Below are positions 1-11,462 of a DNA stretch of 64,000 nt, in pieces. The position numbers were made by a program, and so were the translations under genes. The notes under the pieces were generated by a model. The model saw only the letters and a list, made by a program, of their open reading frames with translations, had not been told where the DNA came from and searched no databases. Source of the DNA: Rhodospirillales bacterium. Lineage in GTDB: Bacteria > Pseudomonadota > Alphaproteobacteria > Dongiales > Dongiaceae. The stretch is from NCBI GenBank assembly GCA_009885795.1, contig VFKA01000004.1:1-64000 (forward strand). The letters are read 5' to 3'. Within the stretch, counting starts at the first letter, position 1, and every line of letters begins with the position of its first letter.

Positions 1-99
1 GAATTGCGGCGAGCGAATGGTGTCGTGCCGCCTGGCGCGGCGGAGATTCCCATCAGTATCGTGGCCGAGCGCCGAGGCATGGCCCACCTGGTCGCCTGA
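1..99 (+). CDS. 3' end of an unidentified gene
   Basis: An open frame runs in from the left edge and ends with TGA at 97-99, giving the last 32 residues of a protein (ending RRGMAHLVA). Too little is present to assign a family. It lies upstream of and in the same direction as the vitamin B6 genes, so it could belong to that locus, but nothing visible proves it. It could also be a chance open frame. Confidence 0.35.
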   Translation, partial: ELRRANGVVPPGAAEIPISIVAERRGMAHLVA

Positions 100-179
100 T
101 GGCGGCCCTCTACCGGCGCCTCGCCGAGCTGTTGCGTTCTCGCCGCAAGCCAGTAGGGCGATCATGCCAATTTCGCGCT

Positions 180-256
180 AGACCATTGGCTGATCTGTTG
201 GGATCATGCTCGTAACATCCCTGTCATCCCGGCCCCGGCTTTCGCCGGAATGACAG
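180..256. repeat. Dispersed palindromic repeat, family A copy 1
   Basis: The palindromic core at 221-256 runs from CTGTCATCCCGG to GCCGGAATGACAG. It is preceded by a flank (ATTGGCTGATCTGTTGGGATCATGCTC, split here as ATTGGCTGATCTG and TTGGGATCATGCTC) that reappears in reverse orientation beside copy 3 at 8691-8718. Other copies are at 6781-6867 and 40571-40642. Such GTCATYCCGGCGAAAGCCGGG-type repeats are common in alphaproteobacterial intergenic DNA. This copy ends about 20 bases before the Shine-Dalgarno sequence of the first aminotransferase gene. Confidence 0.75.
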
Positions 257-288
257 ACTTGGAACATGAAAGACCAGGGAGCAATGCC

Positions 289-1472
289 ATGGCCGTCAAC
301 GCGGTAAGGGAGCCGGTCTTCACGCTGGCGGCCGGCCCCGTCTCCGTCTATCCGAGCGTATCGCGGGCGATGTCGCGGCCGGTTCACTACGACTTCGACG
401 CCTATTTCCAAGCCTTCTATGAAGAGGTGGTGGGCAAGCTGTCGCGCGCGCTGCGCGTCAAGGAGCCGGCGCTTATCCTGCATTGCGAGCCGGCGCCGGG
501 CCTGGAAGCCGCGGCGGCGTCGCTGATCGGGCGCGGCGACGTGGTGCTCAATCTCGTTTCGGGCGTCTATGGCAAGGGCTTCGGCTTTTGGGCGGCGCGT
601 TACGCCAAGGAGGTCTTCGAGGTCGAAGTGCCCTTCAACGAGGCCATCGATCCGCAACAGGTGGCCGACGCGTTGAAGCGCCGGCCCGAGACCGCCATCG
701 TTTCCGTCGTTCATCACGACACGCCGTCGGGCACCCTTAATCCCATCGCCGAAATCGGCGAGGTTGTGCGCCGGCACGGCGCGCTGTTGCTGGTGGATGC
801 GGTGTCGTCCTTCGCCGGCATGGACATTCACCCCGGTACTTGCGCCGCCGATCTCTTCGTCACCGGCCCCGGCAAGTGCCTGGGCGGCGCGCCCGGCATC
901 ACACTGATGGCGGTCTCGCCCCGCGCCTGGGCCAAGATGGAGAAGAACCCCGACGCGCCCAGGGATTCGGTCCTGAGCCTGCTCGACTGGAAGGATGCCT
1001 GGAGCCGGGAAAAGCCGTTCCCGTTCACGCCCTCGGTGGCCGAGGTGAACGGCCTCGACGGCGCGCTCGATGGCTATTTCGACGAGGGGCCGGAGAATGT
1101 CTGGCGCCGCCACGCGGGCGCCGCGCGCGCCTGCCGCGCCGGCATCAAGGCGATGGGTCTCGCGCTGTGGCCGGCGCGGGAAGAAATCGCGGCGCCGACG
1201 GTGACGGCGGTGCGGGTGCCCGACGGACTCAAGGACACCGACATCCTGGCCGCGGCGCGGGCGCTCTATGGCACCGTGTTTTCCAAGGGGCGCAACGAGA
1301 CCCTGGGCAAGCTTCTTCGCATCGGCCACATGGGTCCGGTGGCGGAGCCCGGCTACGTCATGGTGGCGCTGACGGCGCTGGGCGGGGCGCTCCGGGCGCT
1401 CGGCCGGCCGGTCGATGTCGGCGCCGGCATCGAAGCGGCGATGGCCGAGATCGCGCGCGCCGATAACCGGCC

Positions 1473-1476
<4 letters not shown>
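289..1476 (+). CDS. Pyridoxamine-pyruvate aminotransferase
   Basis: A 395-residue class V PLP-fold aminotransferase. The family member in Mesorhizobium loti transfers the amino group of pyridoxamine to pyruvate, giving pyridoxal and alanine, without PLP as cofactor. The match is residue-level: the Schiff-base lysine is K196 in TGPGKCLGG (K197 in M. loti), with E67 (HCEP), Y94 (GVYGKGFG), D170 (VDAVSSF), R335 and R344 (LRIGHMG) in equivalent places. The ATG at 289 is chosen because AGGGAG lies about 7 bases upstream and M. loti starts similarly; an in-frame ATG at 250 lies in a repeat. The stop overlaps the next start (ATGA). It is the first enzyme of the B6 locus. Serine-glyoxylate aminotransferase is the main alternative name automatic annotation would give. 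Confidence 0.88.
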
Positions 1477-3902
<2,426 letters not shown>

Positions 3903-3914
3903 ACCCCACCGGCC

Positions 3915-4721
3915 TTAGCTGTAATACCCCGGCGCCTTGATGTAGCCGGGCCAGCTTTCGGGATCGTGGGAATAGAACAGCTCGGCGTCGTGCTTCGTCG
4001 CCAGCTCCTTCAACCGCACCAGCGATTGCACGCTCGCCACCGGGTCGAGGTGGAAGCTCGAGATCACCATCATGTCCATGTTCTTCTTGCTGTAGCAGGC
4101 GTCCGCCGTGAACAGCAGGGGGCGCCGGTTGGCCAGCTCGACCATGAGGCTGTAATGGCCGGCCGTGTGGCCCGGCGTCTCATAGAGCCACATGCCCTTG
4201 GCGATCTCCTGATCGCCGGAGATGGTCTCGAATTTCGGCGTGTAGATGTCGAGCGCCGGGTCGGGCGGCAGCTTCTGCCCGCGCGCCTTCACCAGTTCCG
4301 GCGAGAAAGTCGCGTCCGAATATCCCAGATGCTCGAAGGGCTGCGGGTGGCGGGCGGCCTCGAGCTCCTTGGCGTGGCACACCGTGCAGGCGTGGGTCAG
4401 GTGCTTGTTCCCGCCGCAATGGTCGAAATGGTAGTGGGAATTGATGACGAAGTTAATGTCCTTGGGGCGCAGGTTGAGCTTGGCGAGCGCGCCCGGGATG
4501 GTCTGGTCGGGCGTCTGCAACGGCTTTTCGAACGGCAGCACGCGCATGACGTGGGCGTGGTCGTAGCCGGTGTCGAAGATGTAGCGCCCGTCCTTGTGCT
4601 CGATCAGCACGGCATAGCAGGGGAAGCGGAGCTCGCCCGCCGGCCCGCGGTTCCAGAACGCATGGAAGCCGTCGATCACCAGCGAGCCGCCATCGAGCAG
4701 ATAAACCTTGGTGTCGGACAT
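3915..4721 (-). CDS. 4-Pyridoxolactonase
   Basis: A 268-residue metallo-beta-lactamase-fold hydrolase, the same length as the M. loti enzyme that opens 4-pyridoxolactone to 4-pyridoxic acid. The dinuclear zinc ligands fall at the same numbers as in M. loti: H96, H98, D100, H101 (SHYHFDHCGG), H185 (TPGHTAGHY), D207 (FTADACY) and H252 (YSHD). The N-terminus MSDTKVYLLDGGSLV also matches. ATG at 4721 is preceded by AGGAGGGAAAG; an upstream in-frame ATG at 4769 lacks one. It is the last gene of the ten-gene leftward operon and consumes the product of the convergent pyridoxal dehydrogenase gene. Confidence 0.93.
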   Translation of the reverse strand: MSDTKVYLLDGGSLVIDGFHAFWNRGPAGELRFPCYAVLIEHKDGRYIFDTGYDHAHVMRVLPFEKPLQTPDQTIPGALAKLNLRPKDINFVINSHYHFDHCGGNKHLTHACTVCHAKELEAARHPQPFEHLGYSDATFSPELVKARGQKLPPDPALDIYTPKFETISGDQEIAKGMWLYETPGHTAGHYSLMVELANRRPLLFTADACYSKKNMDMMVISSFHLDPVASVQSLVRLKELATKHDAELFYSHDPESWPGYIKAPGYYS

Positions 4722-4749
4722 CGGTCTTTCCCTCCTACTTCTCAAACTA

Positions 4750-5685
4750 TCATCGGCTGCCGCGCACATAGGGCAGCCCCAGCGCCGGGGGCAGGCCGCT
4801 ATGGCGCGCGAACAGCACCAGCATGAGCATGACCATCAGGAATGGCAACATCTGCACCACGTCGGTCGGCACGTTGACGCCGGCGACCTGGAACGCCGTG
4901 GTGAGCGACAGCGAGAGGCCGAAGACGATCGACCCGACCAGCACCCAGCTGGGCCGGCCTCGCGCCAGCATGGCGAGCACGATGCCCATGAACCCGGCCC
5001 CCCCGGTCATGAACGGCACGAAGAGGCCGGCGCCGACATTGGCCATGTAGGCGCCGCCCATGCCGGCCAGGAACCCCGTCGCCAGCACCGCGAAGGTGCG
5101 CGTCGCCAAAACGCCGATTCCGGCCGCGTCGAGCGCCGCCGGCATCTGCCCCGCGGCCTCCAGATTGAGGCCGAGATGGGTCCGCCGGAACACCCAAGCC
5201 AGCAGCGGCACGAGCAGCACCGCCAGATAGACGAGCCAATGGTGGCTGAAGAGCGCCGGTCCCACGATCGGAATCTCGGCCAGCCCCGGCAGAGCCAACG
5301 CCGGGGCGGCGTCGAGGCGGGGATAGGAGCGGGAGAACTGGAAATGATGCAAGAGCGCGGTCAGCCCCTCGGCGCCAAGCGTGAGCGCGATGCCGATGAC
5401 GATCTGGTTCATGCCGAGCCGGACGCAGAAGAGCGCCATCAGGGCCGCGACGCCGGCGCCGCCGAGCCCGCCCGCGACGAAGCCCGCCAGGAACGATCCC
5501 GAGTAATAGGCGGCGACGAAGCCGGCATAGGCGCCCGCCAGCATCATGCCTTCGATGCCGATGTTAAGGACGCCCGCCTTCTCCGACACCTGTTCGCCCA
5601 ATCCGGCGAGCAGCAGCGGCACGCCGGCGGTGACGGCGCCGAAAAGAAGCGCGGTGACGAAGGCCGGGGTAAGGAGCGTTTCCAT
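4750..5685 (-). CDS. BMP-type ABC transporter permease 2
   Basis: About 311 residues, almost wholly hydrophobic with 8-10 predicted membrane segments. It has the EKAGVLNIGIEGMMLAGAY signature of the second permease of ribose/nucleoside-type (BMP-family) importers. ATG at 5685 is one base after the stop of the first permease, so the two are translationally coupled. The protein forms the heteromeric channel with the neighbouring permease. Its position between B6 enzymes suggests a B6-related substrate (inference); the family mostly imports nucleosides and related heterocycles. Confidence 0.85.
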   Translation of the reverse strand: METLLTPAFVTALLFGAVTAGVPLLLAGLGEQVSEKAGVLNIGIEGMMLAGAYAGFVAAYYSGSFLAGFVAGGLGGAGVAALMALFCVRLGMNQIVIGIALTLGAEGLTALLHHFQFSRSYPRLDAAPALALPGLAEIPIVGPALFSHHWLVYLAVLLVPLLAWVFRRTHLGLNLEAAGQMPAALDAAGIGVLATRTFAVLATGFLAGMGGAYMANVGAGLFVPFMTGGAGFMGIVLAMLARGRPSWVLVGSIVFGLSLSLTTAFQVAGVNVPTDVVQMLPFLMVMLMLVLFARHSGLPPALGLPYVRGSR

Positions 5686-5686
5686 C

Positions 5687-6718
5687 TCAGGACTTGGTCC
5701 GTTCGCGCCGGCGGTGATCGAGATATTCGACCAGCGCCAGGAACACCAGCAGCAGCCCCACCAGCACCAGGATAAAGAAAGTCGGCACACCCATGCGCCG
5801 CGAGGCGCTTTCGCCGCCGATCAGCAGCACCGCGAAGAAGAAGACGAAGCCGATGACCGCGATGCCGTTGAAGCGGGCGAGGAACACGAGGGGTATGGCG
5901 AGCAGCCCGAATTTCGGATTCCAGTCGGCGCGCACCGTACCCCACACGCCTAGAATCTCCACCGCCCCGCCAAGGCCGGCGAGCCCGGCGCTCAAAGCGA
6001 AGGTCGCGATCGTGAGCCGGCCGACGTTAAGGCCGGCATGCACGGCGGCGCGGGGGTTGGCGCCCACCACCTGCAGCCTGAGGCCGAAGGCAGTGCGGGT
6101 CATCAGCAGATGGACGAGGAGGATCACGATCACGGCCAGCACCACGCCGGCATGGATGGTGGAATCGAAGAGGCGCGGCAGGCGGTCCGGCACCAACAGC
6201 GTTTCCGTCTGCGGCACGGTCGTCGCCGGATCCTTGAACGGCAACTTGATGAGCACGTTGGCGAGGCTGGTGCCGAGAAAGCTCATCATCAGGGTCGTGA
6301 TGATCTCGTTGAGGCCATAGCGGGCCTTGAGGATCGCCGGCAGCAGCGACCAGGCGGCGCCCACGGCGGCGCCCGCGAGCGCGCAGACGATGAGGGTGGG
6401 ATAGCGCCCGATCGCGCCGACGAGAGCGGGGCCAAGGGCGGCGGTGACGACGGCGGCCAACAGGAATTGCCCATCGACGCCGAGATTCCAGATGCCGGCA
6501 CGGAAGGCGACGATGAGCCCGGCCGAGATGAGAAGGAGCGGCGCCAGTTTGGTGATGGTTTCCTGCAGCCCGCTCCAGGTGAGAAGGCCGCGGCGAAGCA
6601 CGAACGCGTAGTAGTCGATGGGGTCGGCGCCGAGCGCCAGGAGAACGAGCGCGCCGGCGCCGAGCGCGAGCGCGATCGGGATGAGAGTGCGAAGCACGCC
6701 GGCCGCCACCCTGCTCAT
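5687..6718 (-). CDS. BMP-type ABC transporter permease 1
   Basis: A 343-residue multi-span membrane protein with the RAGIWNLGVDGQFLLA motif and the GLNEIITTLMMSFLG helix typical of the first permease in BMP-type importers. The start ATG at 6718 follows GGAGGC; the upstream in-frame ATG at 6769 lies in repeat-rich DNA. It ends one base before permease 2. A repeat-bearing gap of 220 bases separates it from the ATPase gene, which may lower or stabilise downstream transcript. Confidence 0.86.
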   Translation of the reverse strand: MSRVAAGVLRTLIPIALALGAGALVLLALGADPIDYYAFVLRRGLLTWSGLQETITKLAPLLLISAGLIVAFRAGIWNLGVDGQFLLAAVVTAALGPALVGAIGRYPTLIVCALAGAAVGAAWSLLPAILKARYGLNEIITTLMMSFLGTSLANVLIKLPFKDPATTVPQTETLLVPDRLPRLFDSTIHAGVVLAVIVILLVHLLMTRTAFGLRLQVVGANPRAAVHAGLNVGRLTIATFALSAGLAGLGGAVEILGVWGTVRADWNPKFGLLAIPLVFLARFNGIAVIGFVFFFAVLLIGGESASRRMGVPTFFILVLVGLLLVFLALVEYLDHRRRERTKS

Positions 6719-6780
6719 GCCGCCTCCATGCCGCGATCCAATGAATGCAATCCAACAAGAGACTCCCATCCCACCATCAT

Positions 6781-6867
6781 TGTCATCGCCGGGCTTGACC
6801 CGGCGATCCGGAATTCCAGCGCTCTTCGAGTGGGTTGCTGGATGCCCGCGTCAAGCGCGGGCATGAC
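6781..6867. repeat. Dispersed palindromic repeat, family A copy 2
   Basis: Two palindromic blocks: TGTCATCGCCGGGCTTGACC continuing to CCGGCGATCC at the left, and GATGCCCGCGTCAAGCGCGG followed by GCATGACA at the right. The outer ends TGTCAT and ATGACA are complementary, so the element can fold as one long double hairpin. It fills the 6719-6938 gap between the ABC permease and ATPase genes of one operon. No other feature is seen in that gap. Confidence 0.72.
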
Positions 6868-6938
6868 AAGATTAGGGGGTGAACATCGGACTCGATCCAC
6901 TTGCGCGGCCCGGCGGGGCGATAGGCCAAGGGCGGCGT

Positions 6939-8546
6939 TCATGCCGCCGCCCCGGTCATGAGGAGGCCGATCCGCTGCTCGACACCTTCGCGGTTGTCGA
7001 TGATTCCGGCAAGCCGCCCCTGAAACATGACGCCGATGCGGTCGGCAAGCTCGATGAGCTCGTCAAGCTCGGTGGAGATCAGCACCGTCGCCAGGCCGGC
7101 ATCGGCGCCTTCGCGGATACGGTCGCGCGCCAGCTTCGTATTCTGCAGGTCGAGGCCGTAAGTCGGCTTGTTGAAGATGACGACACGGGCCGCCGATCCT
7201 AGCTCCCGCGCCAGCAGCACCTTCTGGATGTTGCCGCCCGACAGCCGCCCTACCGGCGTGCGCTCGGAGGGCGTGCGGATATCGAATTCGCGGATGCGCT
7301 CGCGCGCGTGGCCGTGGATGCGCCCCCACAGGCTCACCCCATGGCGCCACAGGCCGGCAACGCCGATCTCCTTCATCACCAGATTGGTCGCGACCGAAAA
7401 GGGCTGCACCGTGCCCTCGCCCAGGCGCTCGTCGGTGATGTAGCGCAGGCCCATGCGCCGGCGCGCGCCGACATCCGTGCCCCCGATTTCGACGCCGCCG
7501 AGGCGGATGCTCCCTTGAGCGGCCATGCGCTGGCCGGCCAGCACCTCGGCCAGGTGCTTCTGGCCGTTGCCGTCGACCCCGGCGATGCCCAGCACCTCGC
7601 CCGGCCAGAGATCGAAGCCGACCTCGCGCAAGGGGCATTCGCCCGTCTCGGCCACGGTCGAAAGATCGCGCGCGCGCAAAATCGCCTCGCCGCTCCTGTC
7701 GATGATTCCGGCGCGGCGCCGGATGCCGCGCCCGGCCAGGGTCTCGGCCTCGCCCTGGTGGCCGGAGGGCGAGCCGAACATGAGGCGGATTACCTCATCG
7801 GTCGCCTGCTCCTGGTTCATGGCGGAGAGGCGCTCCGGTCCGAGCTGGCCGACGAGCCGGCCCAGGCGCAGGACCGAAATCCTGTCGCCGAATTCGTAAG
7901 CCTCGCGCAGCTTGTGGGTGATGAAGATGACGGCGACCCCCTGGCCGCGCAGCCGGCGCATGACCTCGCCCAATTCGCGCACGCCCTGGGGCGTCAGCAT
8001 CGAGGTGGGCTCGTCCAGGATCAGCACGCCCTCGCCACGCCACAGCGCCCGCATGATCTCGACCTGCTGCTGTTGGCCGAGCGAGAGCGCGCCCAGCTTT
8101 GCCTCGGGATCGAGCGAGACGGCGAGCGCCTGGGACAGATCGTGGAATCGCCTGAGCGTGCCGGCGCGGTCGAGACGGCTCGCGCGGCCCCTGCCCAACA
8201 TGAGATTCTCGAGGACGGTGAGGCTCGGCACCAGCAACACGTGCTGGAACACCGTGCCGATGCCCAAGCCCAGGCTTTCGCGCGGCGAACCGATGCGCAC
8301 CGCCCGGCCATGGGACAGGATTTCGCCCGCATCGGGCTGCTGCATGCCGGCGAGCACGCCGATCAGCGTCGATTTACCGGCGCCATTCTCGCCCAGGAGG
8401 ACATGAATCTCGCCGGCCCGGAAGTCGAGCGAGATGTTGTCGTTGGCGATGACGCCGGGGAAACGTTTGGTGACGCCGCGCAAGGAGAGCACCGGGGCCT
8501 TGCCCATGGCGGTTGGCGATGGGGCGGCTCGGTCGAAGGATGTCAC
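6939..8546 (-). CDS. BMP-type ABC transporter ATP-binding protein (two ABC domains)
   Basis: A 535-residue fused dual nucleotide-binding protein. Domain 1 has Walker A GENGAGKST (52-60), signature LSLGQQQQ and Walker B LILDEPTS. Domain 2 has a degenerate P-loop GVDGNGQKHL, signature LSGGNIQK and a Walker B region IFNKPTYGLD without the usual acidic pair, as is normal in this ribose/nucleoside-type family. The long frame begins at GTG 8546; ATG 8507 just before the first strand is an alternative. It energises the adjacent permease pair. Substrate specificity is not set by this subunit. Confidence 0.86.
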   Translation of the reverse strand: MTSFDRAAPSPTAMGKAPVLSLRGVTKRFPGVIANDNISLDFRAGEIHVLLGENGAGKSTLIGVLAGMQQPDAGEILSHGRAVRIGSPRESLGLGIGTVFQHVLLVPSLTVLENLMLGRGRASRLDRAGTLRRFHDLSQALAVSLDPEAKLGALSLGQQQQVEIMRALWRGEGVLILDEPTSMLTPQGVRELGEVMRRLRGQGVAVIFITHKLREAYEFGDRISVLRLGRLVGQLGPERLSAMNQEQATDEVIRLMFGSPSGHQGEAETLAGRGIRRRAGIIDRSGEAILRARDLSTVAETGECPLREVGFDLWPGEVLGIAGVDGNGQKHLAEVLAGQRMAAQGSIRLGGVEIGGTDVGARRRMGLRYITDERLGEGTVQPFSVATNLVMKEIGVAGLWRHGVSLWGRIHGHARERIREFDIRTPSERTPVGRLSGGNIQKVLLARELGSAARVVIFNKPTYGLDLQNTKLARDRIREGADAGLATVLISTELDELIELADRIGVMFQGRLAGIIDNREGVEQRIGLLMTGAAA

Positions 8547-8603
8547 GCGCTAGAACACGATCCGATCGGATTGCATCGCGCCCCCCGCCCTTCATGTCCC
8601 AAG

Positions 8604-8718
8604 TCCGTCACCCCGGCGAAAGCCGGGGTCCATCGAGCCGTCGTCGCGATGGATCCCGGCTTTCGCCGGGACGACAGGAATGTCGAGGGCATGATTCCAA
8701 CAGTTCGGACAATGCTCT
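8604..8718. repeat. Dispersed palindromic repeat, family A copy 3
   Basis: Two inverted blocks, CCGTCACCCCGGCGAAAGCC at 8604 and GGATCCCGGCTTTCGCCGGG ending at about 8670, followed by GACGACAGG and a flank GGGCATGATTCCAACAGTTC that matches the flank of copy 1 in reverse complement. It fills most of the 8547-8769 gap between the importer's binding-protein and ATPase genes. The conserved flank shows that the mobile or duplicated unit is longer than the palindrome. Confidence 0.75.
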
Positions 8719-8769
8719 AGAGCGGCGGGGGCGGCCGTCGCGACCACCCCCGCCTCGACTCGAAGTCGG

Positions 8770-9819
8770 CTATTCCTGCGCCGACACGGAAGTCATCAGG
8801 GCGCGCACGGCTTGCGCGTCGTAGATTTCCTCCACCTTCAGGCTGCCGTCGATGATCTGCTGGCGCATGCCCCAGATGCCATCCCAGATGTCCTGGGGGA
8901 TGTACTTGGTCTTGAGCAACGCCACCGAATTGTCGGCCAAGCCGATGGTGTAGGCCTTGGTGCCGAACGTGCCGGCCTTCAGGTCGTTGACCATGGCGGT
9001 GTAGACGGGGACCATGTTCCACAGCACCGAGGACAAAAGGTGGCCCTTGTCGATCGTCGATTTGTCGCCGATCACGTCGATGAACCACGCCTTGCCGCCA
9101 TCGACGGCCTTGGTGGTCTCGACCGCCTGGATCATGCCGAAGCTCGATCCGTTGCCCTGGCCGAAGACGATGTCGGCGCCCGCCGCGATCACCTGCTCGG
9201 TCACGCGCCGTCCGCCGGCGGCGTCGCCGTAGGCCGCGGGGCCGATCACGGCATAGACGATCTTGATGTCGGCCTTGGCGGCCTTGGCGCCCAACGCAAA
9301 GGCGGCCGACTGCGAATTCCACGACGGCGGCTCGCCGGAGACGACGATGCCGACGGTGCCGGTGCGCGACATGGTCGCCGCCAGATGCCCGCCGAGATAG
9401 GCGCCCTGATGGCCGGACAAGGTGTAGTCGGCGACGAGGCCGGGCTTGATCGAACCCGGCGCATCGACGATGGCGACGGCCACGTTCTTCTCGACCGCGA
9501 TCTCGGGCGCCGCGGTGTTGTAGCCGCTGGCGTGCGCGATGATGAGGCTTGCCCCTTCGTCCGCCAGTTCGCGCAGCGTCGGGCGCACATCGCCATAGCC
9601 CAGGCCCTCGGCCGGAACGAATTCCAGCCCGAAGCGTTCCGCCACAATGCGCGCGGCGTCGACGCCCTGCTGGTTCCAGCCGAAATCGGTGCCCTGCTCG
9701 GGCACCATCACCGCGATCTTCGTCACTTCGGCGGCACTGGCGGCGCCGATCCCCACGTTGAGCCCGAGCGCGAGCGCGCCAGCGGCCAGGCCCAAGAGTT
9801 GCCGTTTATTGGTCTTCAT
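8770..9819 (-). CDS. BMP-family substrate-binding protein
   Basis: A 349-residue periplasmic binding protein of the basic membrane protein (BMP/PnrA, type 1 periplasmic fold) family. An N-terminal signal peptide (KTNKRQLLGLAAGALALGLN then ASA-AEVTKI) has an A-x-A cleavage site near residue 29 and no lipobox. Core motifs include GTDFGWNQQG and FGQGNGSSFG. It is the specificity subunit of the importer encoded by the next three genes and follows the FHMPC dehydrogenase gene by 85 bases. BMP proteins are best known for nucleosides, so a pyridine ring compound such as a B6 vitamer or 4-pyridoxate is a plausible but untested ligand. Confidence 0.87.
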   Translation of the reverse strand: MKTNKRQLLGLAAGALALGLNVGIGAASAAEVTKIAVMVPEQGTDFGWNQQGVDAARIVAERFGLEFVPAEGLGYGDVRPTLRELADEGASLIIAHASGYNTAAPEIAVEKNVAVAIVDAPGSIKPGLVADYTLSGHQGAYLGGHLAATMSRTGTVGIVVSGEPPSWNSQSAAFALGAKAAKADIKIVYAVIGPAAYGDAAGGRRVTEQVIAAGADIVFGQGNGSSFGMIQAVETTKAVDGGKAWFIDVIGDKSTIDKGHLLSSVLWNMVPVYTAMVNDLKAGTFGTKAYTIGLADNSVALLKTKYIPQDIWDGIWGMRQQIIDGSLKVEEIYDAQAVRALMTSVSAQE

Positions 9820-9904
9820 CGTCGTCGTTCCTCCCTATGGAAGTGTCCGTGGGTCTGGCACCCACACCGCCGCGGCCACCGGCCGCAAATTCGAGTTCCA
9901 GGTT

Positions 9905-10828
9905 CTAGCCGTCGAGCGCCTTGCGGACCGCGACGAGCTTGCGCGCGCGTTCCTGGCGTAGTTGCGCGATCTTCTCGGGCGTATAATCGAAGATGCCGCC
10001 GCCGGTCTTCATGCCGAGCTTGCCCGCCTTCGTGCGCGAGGTAACGAACTCGGCCACGTCGGCACGATTGCAGAGGTCCTTGTTCAGATAGCTGCCGACC
10101 GCCTGATAGATGTCGAGGCCGGCCATGTCCAGAAGCGCCATCGGGCCGATGACGGCGATCTTGTAACCGATGCCCCAGGAGACGCAGGTGTCGAGACCCT
10201 CGGGGTCGATGACGCCTTCGGAGACCAGTTCGACGCTCTCGCGAAGGAGCGCGTAGAGAATCCGGTTCTCGACGAAGCCCGGCACGTCCTTCTTCACCAC
10301 CACGGGAAGAAGCCCCAGCCCCTTCACGATGTCGCACATCCAGGTCACCGTCGCGGGCGAGGTTTCCTTGCCGGCGATCACCTCGATCATGGGGATGATG
10401 TGCGGCGGATTGGACCAGTGCATGCCGACCACGCGCCCCGGCGCCGAATTGCCGGATTGCAGCTTGGTGATCGGGATGCCCGACGTGTTGGAGCCAATGA
10501 CGCAAGCCTTGCCAACGTGCTTGTCGATCTCGGCGAAGACCTGGGCCTTGATGTCGAGTTTCTCCGGCACGGTCTCGACCACCAGATCGACCCCGGCGAG
10601 GCAAGATTTGAGGTCGTCATGGATCTCGATCTCGGCCCCGCCGCTACGGTCGGGCATGCCCAGAGCCGTCAGCACGCCCGTCGCCATGCGGATGGCATCG
10701 GGCGCCTTCTGGCGCTGCTCGGCGAAGGGATCGAACGCGCCGACGCTCATGCCGCCGCGCAAGAGCGTCGCCGCGATGCCGGGGCCCATCGTGCCCAGAC
10801 CCACTACTGCCGCCTTGGTCATCGTCAT
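9905..10828 (-). CDS. 5-Formyl-3-hydroxy-2-methylpyridine-4-carboxylate dehydrogenase homologue
   Basis: A 307-residue member of the 3-hydroxyacyl-CoA dehydrogenase superfamily: N-terminal Rossmann domain with GLGTMGPG, then a helical C-terminal domain. It closely resembles the M. loti FHMPC dehydrogenase, which oxidises the 5-formyl group of the pyridine ring with NAD to give 3-hydroxy-2-methylpyridine-4,5-dicarboxylate. Shared signatures are GMHWSNPPHIIPMIEVIAG, LPVVVKKDVPGFVENR and DTCVSWGIGYKIAVIGPMAL. The start at 10828 (second ATG 10822) lies 12 bases after the GST stop. It places the window firmly in the B6 degradation pathway beyond 4-pyridoxate. Confidence 0.88.
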   Translation of the reverse strand: MTMTKAAVVGLGTMGPGIAATLLRGGMSVGAFDPFAEQRQKAPDAIRMATGVLTALGMPDRSGGAEIEIHDDLKSCLAGVDLVVETVPEKLDIKAQVFAEIDKHVGKACVIGSNTSGIPITKLQSGNSAPGRVVGMHWSNPPHIIPMIEVIAGKETSPATVTWMCDIVKGLGLLPVVVKKDVPGFVENRILYALLRESVELVSEGVIDPEGLDTCVSWGIGYKIAVIGPMALLDMAGLDIYQAVGSYLNKDLCNRADVAEFVTSRTKAGKLGMKTGGGIFDYTPEKIAQLRQERARKLVAVRKALDG

Positions 10829-10840
10829 TCTCCAAAAATA

Positions 10841-11443
10841 TCAGTCGGTCGCTACCTTAGCAAAAGCGGGGCGCGCCGCCAACCTCTGGCGCCAGGCGTT
10901 CACCTTGGGCAGCGGCGGGCGATCGACCGGAAAATCGAGACAGCGGCGCACGATCGGACCCAGGCTGAATTCCGCCAGCGTGATCTCCGCCCCCGCCAGA
11001 TACGGATCGGTCCCAAGCGCGCCTTCGAGGATCAGGAGCTGCTGGCCCAGTTCCGCCACGTCCTTGGCGAGGCTCGCGGGACGCTCGGCCGGCGCCTTCT
11101 TCGCCTCCCTGAAAACCCCGATATAGGAATTGTAGATCGCGGAAAGCTGCCAATCCATCCACTGCTCCACCCGCGCGCGCTTGGCGGCCGCGGTCGGGTA
11201 AAATGAACTGCCGCGCTTGTTGCAGAGATAGCGCAGGATGGTGTTCGACTCCCAGACGACGGTGTCGCCATCCACCAGCGTCGGCACCTTGGCGTTGGGG
11301 TTGAGGCGGCGGTACTCCGGCGTCTCGGTATTGTCGAACAGGCGGCCGTAATCCTCGCGCTCGTAGGGCTCGCCCATCTCCTCGAGCAGCCAGATGATTT
11401 TCTGCACGTTGCCCGAGGTCTTGCGGCCCAGAAGTTTCAACAT
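10841..11443 (-). CDS. Glutathione S-transferase family protein
   Basis: A 200-residue two-domain GST: thioredoxin-like N-terminal half with GRKTSGNVQK (residues 6-15), the cis-proline KVPTLVDGD and the WESNTILRYL glutathione-binding segment, then an all-helical domain. Cytosolic GSTs of this class include GSH-dependent cis-trans isomerases acting on ring-cleavage products such as maleylpyruvate. Its place between the FHMPC dehydrogenase gene and ridA, and downstream of a ring-cleaving-type cupin, makes an isomerase role attractive (inference). A general detoxification role is the alternative. Confidence 0.82.
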   Translation of the reverse strand: MLKLLGRKTSGNVQKIIWLLEEMGEPYEREDYGRLFDNTETPEYRRLNPNAKVPTLVDGDTVVWESNTILRYLCNKRGSSFYPTAAAKRARVEQWMDWQLSAIYNSYIGVFREAKKAPAERPASLAKDVAELGQQLLILEGALGTDPYLAGAEITLAEFSLGPIVRRCLDFPVDRPPLPKVNAWRQRLAARPAFAKVATD

Positions 11444-11462
11444 CGCATTCTTCCCCTACCGT

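Noticed and set aside
98-235. Short open frame starting ATG at 98 overlapping the first partial gene
   Set aside because: No family features, runs into a dispersed repeat, and has no good ribosome site.
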